Assembly (NCBI RefSeq): GCF_000002235.5
Contig: NW_022145604.1
Span: 30,648,357-30,712,356, forward strand
Source: Strongylocentrotus purpuratus
Lineage: Eukaryota; Echinodermata; Echinoidea; Camarodonta; Strongylocentrotidae
Reading direction: 5' to 3'
Length of the DNA: 64,000 nt
This document shows positions 55,601 through 64,000 of the stretch, piece after piece (positions within the stretch are counted from its first letter, which is position 1; each line of letters begins with the position of its first letter). The notes below the pieces were generated by a model that worked only from the letters and a program-made list of their open reading frames with translations, was not told where the DNA came from and did no database searches. The position numbers were made by a program, and so were the translations under genes.

Positions 55601-58600
55601 TGGTAGTAGTAGTATAGCAGTAGTAAAAATAGTATCAAAAGTAGTAGAAAAGGGATCGGGGGTAGTAGTAGTAGTAGTAGTAGCAGCAGCAATACGCAAG
55701 CAGGAGCAGTGAAATTTAGTACTGGTAGTAGTATAGCAGATGTAGTAGTTAATAGTAGTAGTAGTGGAAGTAGTAGTAGAAGCAGTGGTAGATCCAGGCA
55801 TTTCCAAACGGGAGGCCGAAACCAACGTGTTCGCTAGCCATCGGTCGCTCTCGAGTTGTAGCAATTCAGCTAATTTCATGATTTCCTTTTTTGTGATTTG
55901 TTTCTTTCTCTTTTTCTATCTCTCATTCTATCTACGTTTCTTTCCTTTCTCGTTTTTTCCATCGTTCTATCTTTTTCCCTATTTTCTCTTGTCAGGTCCC
56001 CACAAAAAGGGGAGGCCCGCGGCTGATTCGCCCCCCCCCCCCCCCCATCCTCCACTGAGCAGTCTATATAAGTAATACGCTAAGGCTCCGCGGGGGGCGC
56101 GACGTCTCCGCGAGCCTTTGTATTCTATTGTTTTTTAATGAGATCGCCGACCGAAGTTGGCGCGGCTATCTCCTCCTGAACCCTCCCCTCGGGGGACCCG
56201 TGCCCGGTGCCATCGTCCGCGGGAGAGTCTACTCTGTGGAATTGGCTATACTCCGCCCGAGGTCCTCCTCCGTGTCGACGTCCAGGGCGAAAACAGACGC
56301 GATATGCATAATGCAGGATATGCGTGACGACAGAGATACCTCATGGATATTCAACATAACATCCGTAGACACACGACCGATGACTATATGACTATCCACT
56401 CACATCAAGTTGCGTATTAAATGCACTATGCACAGGGTCGGGATTACCCGAATGACTATCCACTCACATCAAGTTGCGTATTAAATGCACTATGCACAGG
56501 GTCGGGATTACCCGAATAAAGCATCTTTCTATAGGATGGGCTTTGTACTAGCTGCATGCGCTGCACTGCACAAGCGAGATACACGGGGCTAATTCCCGTC
56601 GACGTCCAAACTTAGAGACCTATTTCCATCATGATTGCAGCGATTTTTATATAGTTTTCGTGAATGGAGGTATGAAATCAAAGCTTATTTTGTGATTATT
56701 ACGGCAATCTTTACTGAATTTTGATTATCATTTTCTAAAGGAAAGTTTTCACAAGAAAACCATTGGACTGACAGTTCAGTCGCAAGCTGCCTTCTATCAT
56801 ACAGTACACACAGTGCAGCTGCGCTGTTCGGGAAGTTCCAACACCTGCACCGCAGGCGTCCGACGCCTGCGGCGCCGGTGTTTGAGTCTCCTGGAGTTAC
56901 GATGCAGTGTGTGTGAGTTCAGCTGAACTGAGCTAGAGTCGAAGAAATTTGACACTTTGAAATTGTTATGTGTTGGTTTGCATCATTATTGCCGCGATTT
57001 CAATATAGTTTCGTGAATAGATTTACGAAGCCTGAGCTTAGAATTAGTAAAAGTATTACTAATGTCTACGTATTTAAACGACTGTCTGATTTTCTTGTGA
57101 AAATTTTACTTTGAAAAATGATTATCGAAATTCATGGTCAGAAATAATCACAATCTAGGGTCTATTATGTTACAGTTCTTGCATCAAATCAATGCATGAA
57201 AACTTAGTTATTGAACTAGAATTTTTTTATTTTTTAAATAGTCTAGGCAATTATGAAGTAGGAAGCCTGAAACCTTAGCCTACTAAACAAATCTCAACAA
57301 AGTGTAGGCCTATCCTTTAAAAGAGCCCCCGAAAGTTGAAAAAGTAGCCCCCGAAAATTTCCCAAAAATTTGAAATGGAGCCCCCGAAATGAAAAACTTA
57401 ATTTTTTGCCTGCGCCCCCCTCTAGAATCCCGCAGATTTCCGCGGGTCCTGAGTTGAGTGTATATATAATATAGGCGTGGGGTCCACGGGTTTCAAGGGG
57501 CCATAAACCCCCAAATTCCAAAAGCTCGGGGGTTACGTTCTTCAAAGTTGGGGGGGGGGGGGAGATCAGATCGCAGCGAGTTGAGCGTATATATAATATA
57601 GGCGTGGGGTCCACGGGTTTCAAGGGGCCATAAACCCCCGAAAGCTTGGGGGGTTTAGGCGTTTAATTAGGGTCAGATGAGCATATTTTTAATACTTTAT
57701 TTGTGACACTTGCGGGACACTAATTGGCGTGGGGTCAATACGTAGAGTTGCGTAGTGTTGCGTACCAACTACGCTGGCCTACGTTACTATATGCTGGGGG
57801 ACGGAAAGGGGTACGCAAGATGAACGAAAACAATTCAACATGTTTAATTTTTTTCGCGTACTTTCGACGTAGAAACTTGACGCAGAAAGTACGCCTTTTT
57901 ACGCAACACTACGCTACATGACTACGCAACAGTACGCTACCCTACGCCAGATCGACAAAGCAGTAAAAGCTTTCCACACAGTAAGCAACCATAAGCAAAC
58001 ATGTACGCCAGCCTTCGCATAACCTACGCATGGACTATTTTCCCATTAATACGCAGCCTAATTTCTGCGTAGTCGGTATGCCACACTACGGAACTCTACG
58101 CAGTTCAAGTGGCTTAAAAAATAACTACCGGCACAGTTGGATCTTTTTTTAATTTTTTATATAAGGCCAAATTAAAAAAAAAACATGTTTAGCGTCCTGT
58201 TTTTTTGAAAAATGGGAAGGAGGAGGCCCTTTTTTTTTTTTTTTCTTTCAAAATGGCCGCTCCGTACATTTTCCCTGACATTTGGGCTATTTTTCAAGAT
58301 GGCGGCCAACAATTTTTTTTTCTTTTTTTAAATCAGAATACATTTTAGCAGTGCTTTTCATGTTTTTTTTCTTTCAAAAAAAAAATGAATAAAAAAAAAA
58401 AAAAAAAAAAAAAAATAGGAGGCGGCCCCCAAAAAGGAAGCAGGCGACGCGGGGACGCTGTTTTTTTTCTTTAAAAAAATAAAAAAAATAAAAAAATAAA
58501 TAAAAAAAATAAAAAAAAATAGGAGGCCCCCAAAAAGGAAGCGGGCGGGGACGCTAAACATGTATATTTTTTTAATGGCCTGAATGGCAAATAAAGTTCT

Positions 58601-61600
58601 TGGTGGTTTTAATTTAGACAGTCTCTATGTATCTATTTACACCCCCCGCCCCCCTCTAGAATCCCGCGGATTTCCGCGGGTCCTGCTAGTACTGTTATAG
58701 TTGAATAGTATTAGTAGTAGTAGTGATGGTAGTAGTCGAAGTATATGTAGTAGGTTTCTACTACGCAGTGGCGACGATTCCGGGGGGCAGGGGGACACAT
58801 CCACACCGGAAAATTTGAAAAAGTGCAAAAAGAAAATGTAAAGCAAATACTGACTAAAGACTGCAACGTACTTTTAGGCCCTGGAAGCTCCAAGAGTGCA
58901 GCATTTAGACTAATAAAATCTGTACTCTGTTGGTATCACCGTGATACCCACTCGCCTCCTCCGTAAAGTAAAACGTAAAATGCTAAAACCGGTCAATAGT
59001 CTTTTGAAAAAAGCCCTAGAGCACTCTTCACAAAATAATTGATCGGTTTTGGCATTTTACGATGGGAATGGCTCTAATCACGACTCAAAATTCGATTAAT
59101 CAGATGGCTGGATTAGCAAACTTTTTCTAAAAAAAGTGTTGGGGGTTGGAGCCCGAGCCCCCTAGCCCCGCCGCTCCGTGGGCCCTTACATGTTGGCTTC
59201 TAAATAAGCATATTCTAACACATTTGTAAATCACTGGTATTGAATTAGAAATAAACCACATAAATAGTCTTTTGAAAAAAGCCCTTGGGCACTCTTCAAA
59301 AGAATGACCGGTTTTGGCATTTTACATATATGCGTGCAATCTCAATGGGAAGGATTTTGGCACACAAACTCGAATGGTGCGTGAGCAGACACCCTGGATT
59401 CACAAAGGAGGATTGTCGACAAACCTAGGTTTTCGTGCGTCAGACCAATGTATCAAATAAAATGACACTTTGATGTCAGCGCGCATCGTGCATATTCTCT
59501 TTTCGTGGGTCACGTTTCGACGCGTTTTTCCAGGTTTGTAAAAAAAAAAAAACAACGCGTCAAAACGCGTCATATGACGTACATATATATATAAACCTAG
59601 GTTTGTCGACAAACCTCCTTTGTGAATTCGGGCCAATATGTCTCGATAGCGTAAACAAACTTGATTACCATGATTGGTAAGTCGCACATGTATTCTATGA
59701 CCCTTTTCGGTATATAAAAGTTATAATGACTGCTTTAATATTCGAGGCGTAGTTGTTTTTATTGGCTCTTGGGGAGGTTACACCGTGCCATCACCCCTCG
59801 GCATGCCTCGGGCGATAGCACGATGTAACCTCCTCAATCTGAAATCACTCCATGTCTCTCATAGCAGTAATTATTGCTATAATAGAAAGAAAGAAAAAAA
59901 AGAATAGTGATCTGCTAGTGTCACAACTGAAGTGTCAAAATATGCTCATCTGGCCTTAATTAAATGTCTAAAACCCCTGAGCCTGCGAGGGCCCTGCCTC
60001 CAAGACCCCAACAGGGGCCCTAACACCCTGGATGCTCATCTTATTATAATTTAATGCCTAATACTCCTGAGCTTTTGGGGGCTCCGCCTCCAGGACCCCA
60101 CACCAACTAATGACCTGCCAGTTTTACAAATAAGGTGTCAAAATATGATCATCTGACCGTAATTAAATGCCTGAAACTCCTGAGCTTCCGGGGCTCCCCT
60201 CCTCCTCCCCACACTTTGGTAAAAGTTAAGCGGGGCCTGCATGTAACAGGTAAAAGTGGTGGTGATGCTTTTTTTTCCTTTTTTTTTTCTCCCCCAAAAA
60301 ACGTTTTTGCTCATTACGCCACTGGTGATACCAACGGAATACCGATTTTAACTCGCAATTCGCCCCCCCCCCCCGGTCATGAAAAAAAAAAATTGGTGCC
60401 CCTGCTAACACGACTATGGGGAATGCTGACATGCATCAAAGGCGTTGATCCTAAGCCCTACCTGTAGCAATGTCAATCTGAGGTGGATCAGTCAAATAAA
60501 GCCAGGCATGTACTCGACCCTTGGTTCGTCCGAACTGGTCACGGGCAACGCAGGTGTACTTCCCTTCATTTTCCTCCCTTATATTTGTCAGGTAGAGGTA
60601 TCCTCGGCGCTGCCAGATAAAGAATCATATAAATAGAACCACTTGAATCTATGAAAATACATCTTTAATATGTATAGGCCTAACTGAATTCATGAAAGGA
60701 AAAGGGGCCCAAGTTCATTCATAACAATTTTATCCTCTTTTTGTATATAATATTTCGGATAAGTTAAAAAGAAAAAGAAGAATGTATTTACCTTCACAGA
60801 ATAAGTAATAAACCAAAATGGATTGTTTAATAAATGAACATAAACATTTTGTCTTAAACTTAATATACATATTTAGATTTTTGGCTTGACAAGGAAAACA
60901 ATTGTGATGGACTTGAACTTTTCTTCCTCTCATTAATTTCAAAAGTGACGTGTGTTCATGGATATATGTGGAACTTTTCTCATTAACGTGGGACAATACA
61001 TCAAATATCCTCCGAATACTTCCAACTCCCTGACTGACTAATAGAAAGTCACTGTTTGTGCAGAATCATGGTATTCGCGGGAGCTTTCAGTTATGAGACA
61101 ATGTCTTTTATACAAGAAACAAATAATAAGAAAAAATGACAGAACAGTTCTTATATATCGTATTATACCTTTGAAAAAAAAGGTCTCATCAGCTTAGGAA
61201 AAACGTAAGAAAGAGATAAAAACAATTAGAAAAATGCTTTGCATCAATCAATCTCGCTCATGAACGAAAACAAAAATTATTTGGATATTAATAAAAATAG
61301 AAATATTGAGTCTTTCTTTATTGGCTAATTTTAATTTTCACGTTCTGACCTCGAATAAGCACATAAATGAATTACTCTTATTCTTTCATAAAAAAGTAAC
61401 TCTAGTTCGAAATTGCTACATTATATGGGCCATTCACAAAACCTATTGTGCAACTGCTCTAATTTAGGAAATTATTAACTCACGATGTGAAGGTCTCCTT
61501 GTTCCAGCGGTCGCCCATCCTTCTCCCAGATGACACTCCATGTGTTTTCTATGGGAGAGCACTGGAACTGATGACCCTCATCGATATTGACATACGCATT

Positions 61601-62240
61601 CACGGGAACGATTCCGAAGTAGCTCCTGGAGTTGAAAGCTGTCAGCAATGTAAATGAAAGCAAGGAATGGAATGAAATGAATAAACAGTGGCGTATCTAG
61701 ACATTGGCGTCGGGTTTCGGGGGAGGGGGGGGGGTCGGAAAGGGTCCAAAACCAATGATGATCCATGTATTTCAGCAAGAAAATCATTTTTCCCGACCTT
61801 GTTCCGTGTGGACGGGTGGAGTTTCTATTGTGAAGGACGTTATCATTGTGATTTGTACAATTTTAGATTTGATGTATGATATAAAAGTAACTGTGATCAT
61901 TTTGTTTTTTTCCTGACTTGAAGTTGTTCTGGGGTGGCTCTCCCTTTGCCCCTTTAAATGCACATGTGTGGTTGAGGTAGAAATGAGAAATTTCATACAA
62001 TTAACTTCTTTTTGTATGAACAATAATCTTAATTCCTAGTATAGACAAACCAATTCTAAGACACTCTTTTCTATCAGGAACGATATTTGAAAAGAAGGAA
62101 CTTACTTATGTTGGCCTCAGATCTCATGCATTCCCTGTCCCCGGAGAATACAACGCATGCGTAGTGTCCTGCGTGTCGTTCATTGAAGCTTGGAATGAGA
62201 AGCTGGTTGAGCTGGTCGATGAAGATACCGTTTACAGCAC
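52416..62240 (-). CDS. Ig-Ig-trypsin-like-Ig protein, copy B (probable serine protease homologue)
   Basis: Five visible exons on the minus strand have the same lengths and phases as copy A: 62106-62240, 61484-61638, 60462-60609, 53533-54621, 52416-52606. The exon for the first half of Ig1 is not found before the right edge and probably lies beyond 64 kb. All visible exons are open with good splice sites. The protease domain keeps SGR|VVGG, AAHC (with the normal Cys58), NNDIALIRID and Asp189, but has ACSGDTGGP: the same Ser-to-Thr change (codon 53861-53863). Differences from copy A are scattered conservative changes (such as APGVLAS for APSLLAS), so both copies look maintained. Reading ends ..FQLRKWLCGTIANKY and TGA at 52418-52416, with AATAAA overlapping the last codons. 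The large intron holds a Helitron-like insertion. Confidence 0.85.
53533..54621 (-). CDS. copy B exon: linker, trypsin-like domain and first half of Ig3
   Basis: 1089 bp, the same length as in copy A with no stop. AAHC intact, GDTGGP in place of GDSGGP, LECFP and VQWFINN of Ig3 at the 3' end; donor CAG|GTAACA. Confidence 0.9.
54953..55052. mobile_element. 100-bp foldback inserted in block B
   Basis: Arms TTGACAAAAGACTTAACTCC.. and complement, 39-40 bp each. The foldback and following sequence to about 55535 have no counterpart in block A. Confidence 0.75.
55590..55795. repeat. (GTA)n trinucleotide tract, copy B
   Basis: Interrupted GTA/AGT repeats equivalent to part of 38005-39370. Confidence 0.85.
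56388..56515. repeat. perfect 64-bp tandem duplication inside the Helitron-like element
   Basis: 56388-56451 and 56452-56515 are identical. Each ends in a GGGTCGGGATTACCC palindrome. An 87-codon frame (56128-56391) lies just before with no recognised domain. Confidence 0.9.
57738..58100. mobile_element. MITE-like inverted repeat rich in TACGTA/TACGC motifs
   Basis: Ends ACGTAGAGTTGCGTAGTGTT and its approximate complement (ACACTACGGAACTCTACGC). The interior is dense in ACGC/GCGT, a style shared with the Harbinger subterminal zones here. Confidence 0.6.
59397..59628. mobile_element. foldback MITE in copy B intron
   Basis: Longer version of 40157-40274, with the same ATTCACAAAGGAGG ends. Confidence 0.75.
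59936..60170 (-). repeat. about one unit of the 200-bp tandem repeat
   Basis: Counterpart of the four-unit array in copy A. Unit starts at about 59936 and 60137. Confidence 0.8.
60462..60609 (-). CDS. copy B exon: second half of Ig2
   Basis: 148 bp; acceptor TCTGGCAG, donor CAG|GTAGGG. Contains EGKYTCVARDQFG. Confidence 0.85.
61484..61638 (-). CDS. copy B exon: first half of Ig2
   Basis: 155 bp; acceptor GCTGACAG, donor GTGAGT. Contains HQFQCSP and SVIWEKDGR. Confidence 0.85.
62106..62240 (-). CDS. copy B exon: second half of Ig1
   Basis: 135 bp; acceptor GCTCTAAG, donor GTAAGT. Contains AGHYACVVFSGDRECM. Confidence 0.85.
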
Positions 62241-62438
62241 CTTAGAGCGAATTTGATAGAAACCAACCACGTTATGTTTTTTTTATGGTCTCTTGTTACT
62301 TTGAATATGTATTGCTATGTAACATCTTATACCAGATTGGCAGGAAAGCAAGATAAACACATAATACCTACAACGTAGTCACGCCGCCAAACCGACATCA
62401 TGCCGACTCTTGATATCCCAAATGACACTAAATTGTCT

Positions 62439-62827
62439 TTAAAGGTAAAGACCAGTTTTGGAAACGCCCCACTCTCAAAAAAATGAAATGAAAGCTCTTA
62501 TTACCAATCATGTGAAAGAATATGATTTTACTAATACATGATCATACAAAATTTGCTGAGAAACCGCCTACTAATTGATACATTTGGTACATTATTATAT
62601 CTATTTGGACCTGATAGATATAACGCATGTGCGCGCACGTGTGGGGGTAGTCTCATATACATCTTTCTGTGTACAGTGCTTGTAACTTGATTTCTTATCA
62701 TTTACATGATTCCAGAATCTTGCAGTACACACCAGTGCTTATGCTAGATGATCAACCTTTTCTGATCGATTCCACAACGTTTCTTTCACAATGCAATTGC
62801 ATGACCATAACTGGTCCTTATCTTTAA
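62439..62827. mobile_element. TTAA-flanked MITE (family T1), copy 2
   Basis: The element is 62443-62823 (381 bp); ends AGGTAAAGACCAGT and ACTGGTCCTTATCT; TTAA on each side. Copy A has a single TTAA at 44918-44921 at this place. Confidence 0.85.
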
Positions 62828-62910
62828 AATATCTTTTATTCGTGAAAATACATAGCGGTTTGTATTATCTTGTTTCTACAAAATTTACGTTAATTTCATA
62901 ATGGATAAAG

Positions 62911-62995
62911 AAATCGTCTGTTCAGAGCCAGAAGGGCATTTGCTCTGTGTAACAGTATATGAAATAACGCCCTTCTGGCTCCAAACAGACGAAAT
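62911..62995. mobile_element. 77-bp hairpin MITE, copy B only
   Basis: CGTCTGTT..AGAGCCAGAAGGGC pairs with GCCCTTCTGGCTCC..AACAGACG (62915-62991). AAAT flanks both sides. Confidence 0.75.
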
Positions 62996-63404
62996 GATTT
63001 TCAATTAATTTCTCACCCGGCACCCCTAGAAATGTTGAAAAAAAGCTGCACTAGACCACGACACCTTTTCATATATATCATGGGTGTGTGAGGAAAGTGT
63101 GTACGTGTGTATAGGAATTACCTGTCGGTGTACAAATATCTGGGAATATTATGGTTACAATTGTTCCTCCCCCTTTTTGAAATGTTATCGGGCTTTCACT
63201 GGTCTGCTTCTCCCTCTCTCTCTCTCTCTCTCTCTTGTAGGGGTATTTTTTCTTCTTCATTCTCAAATATTCGAACTTACGAAACAGTATTTGCAATAAT
63301 ATTTTCGTTCGATTCTGGTTCTGGTTCTGGTTCTGGATTTTACTCCGACAAAGCGGGATCCCGCATCACGTCAGAGGGCTGACCTGGGGGTTGACCTGGT
63401 GGAG

Positions 63405-64000
63405 TTATTTCCGATTGGTGTTTGTGAAAAAATCGCAGAGCCTTTTCTTAAAAATGTCTATGTTTGGGGCGTCTAGGATGTCATGAGGCAGGTCGTTCCA
63501 ATATTTAACAGTCCATGGGAAAAAGCTATTTGAGTAAATTGTTGTGTTGGTTCTAGGTCTCTGGAAGGATGATGGGTGTGTGCGTCTAAGTTGGCGAGAT
63601 GGTCTGATTAAGTAGGGGTTCCAGTCAACGTCTACGAGGTTTGCGTTGATTTTGTACATCATATTGAGTCTGGCAATCTTTCGTCTGGTCTCAAGGTCAG
63701 TCCACTGGAGAGAGGTTATCATGGCTGTCACGCTGGATTCTCTTGAGTAGTCGGTGAGGCACATTCTTGCAGCAGCTCTTTGGACCATATCAAGCTGATG
63801 TTTTTCCTTTTGTGTGCTAGGGTACCATGCAGTCGTGCCGTACTCTAGTTTGGGTTGTACAAGTGTTAGATAAAGTCGTGATTTGACGTCAACAGTACAT
63901 GCTTTAAAGTTGCGTCGGATGACTCCCAGAACCTTCTTAGAGCTCTTTGTGATGTTGTTAATGTGAGAGTTCCATTTTAGATCGCTGCTGAAGGTGATGC
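63405..64000 (-). mobile_element. LINE 3' fragment running off the right edge
   Basis: The minus-strand frame 63788-63405 has LQWTDLETRRKIARLNMMYKI, YSNSFFPWTVKYWNDLP and IDIFKKRLCDFF, the C-terminal signature of CR1/Jockey-type reverse-transcriptase proteins. The frame is disturbed upstream of 63788 but similar sequence (reading toward the YCSSVW-type region) continues to the window end. Confidence 0.75.

Larger units (their letters stand above)
56063..58689 (+). mobile_element. Helitron-like insertion (non-autonomous), 2627 bp, copy B only
   Basis: Comparison with copy A (GAGCAG|TACTG near 39630) shows exactly what was inserted. It begins TCTATATAAGTAATACGC and ends with a hairpin CCCGCGGATTTCCGCGGG, five bases, then CTAG, followed by host T, with no target duplication. 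A 5' TC, 3' hairpin plus CTAG and insertion before T are Helitron hallmarks. The host base on the left is G rather than the usual A. A second 3'-type hairpin block (TCTAGAATCCCGC.., about 57421-57450) lies inside, without CTAG. No Rep/helicase frame. The interior also contains a perfect 11-bp-stem hairpin at 56850-56872, an inverted repeat (about 56680-57150) and a MITE. Confidence 0.65.
52416..63250 (-). repeat. segmental duplication, block B
   Basis: Direct tandem counterpart of 34073-46620. Similarity fades after the CT-rich stretch at about 63215-63250. Confidence 0.9.

Noticed and set aside
57294..57623. 109-codon minus-strand frame in the Helitron-like element
   Set aside because: Spans a local duplication and a G-run; repeated motifs only, no Rep or helicase signature.

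Overview
This is a gene-poor, repeat-dense animal nuclear sequence. It has spliced genes with GT/AG introns, Ig-domain exons in phase 1, LINE, SINE, hAT, Harbinger, TTAA-type and Helitron-like mobile elements, and long homopolymer and microsatellite tracts. There are no bacterial features. The repertoire (a sulfotransferase-like P-loop gene, Ig plus trypsin-fold proteins, many foldback MITEs) best fits a marine invertebrate deuterostome, most likely an echinoderm such as a sea urchin. That assignment is inference, not proof.

Layout. 1-3 kb: a 0.9-kb near-perfect foldback transposon with a 9-bp target duplication, next to a candidate first coding exon (minus strand) of a gene that would run off the left edge. 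3-6 kb: two minisatellites and a foldback repeat carrying a tRNA-like segment. 6-10.2 kb: three nested elements (a LINE tail inside a Harbinger transposon inside an older repeat). 11.15-13.6 kb: a 2.4-kb element with hAT-type ends carrying a satellite array. 13.6-23 kb: noncoding, full of MITEs and tandem repeats. 23.2-24.7 kb: a two-exon sulfotransferase-like gene with one apparent 1-base frameshift. 24.9-34 kb: LINE remnants, an inverted copy of the 6-10 kb repeat, and a second large foldback.

34-64 kb: the main biology. A multi-exon gene on the minus strand is present twice in tandem (copy A about 34.1-47.6 kb, copy B about 52.4-62.2 kb and probably beyond the right edge). Exons splice in frame to encode Ig - Ig - trypsin-like domain - Ig. 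In both copies the catalytic serine of the GDSGGP motif is threonine, so the product is probably a protease homologue rather than an active protease. A truncated Ig exon relic lies between the copies. The two copies also work as a before/after record of transposition: each carries insertions (LINE, Helitron, TTAA MITE, SINE-bearing foldback and others) whose empty site can be read in the other copy.

Limits: all similarity is judged by eye from the sequence. The first (signal-peptide) exon of neither Ig-protease gene was found. Repeat boundaries are exact only where terminal repeats and target duplications are quoted.
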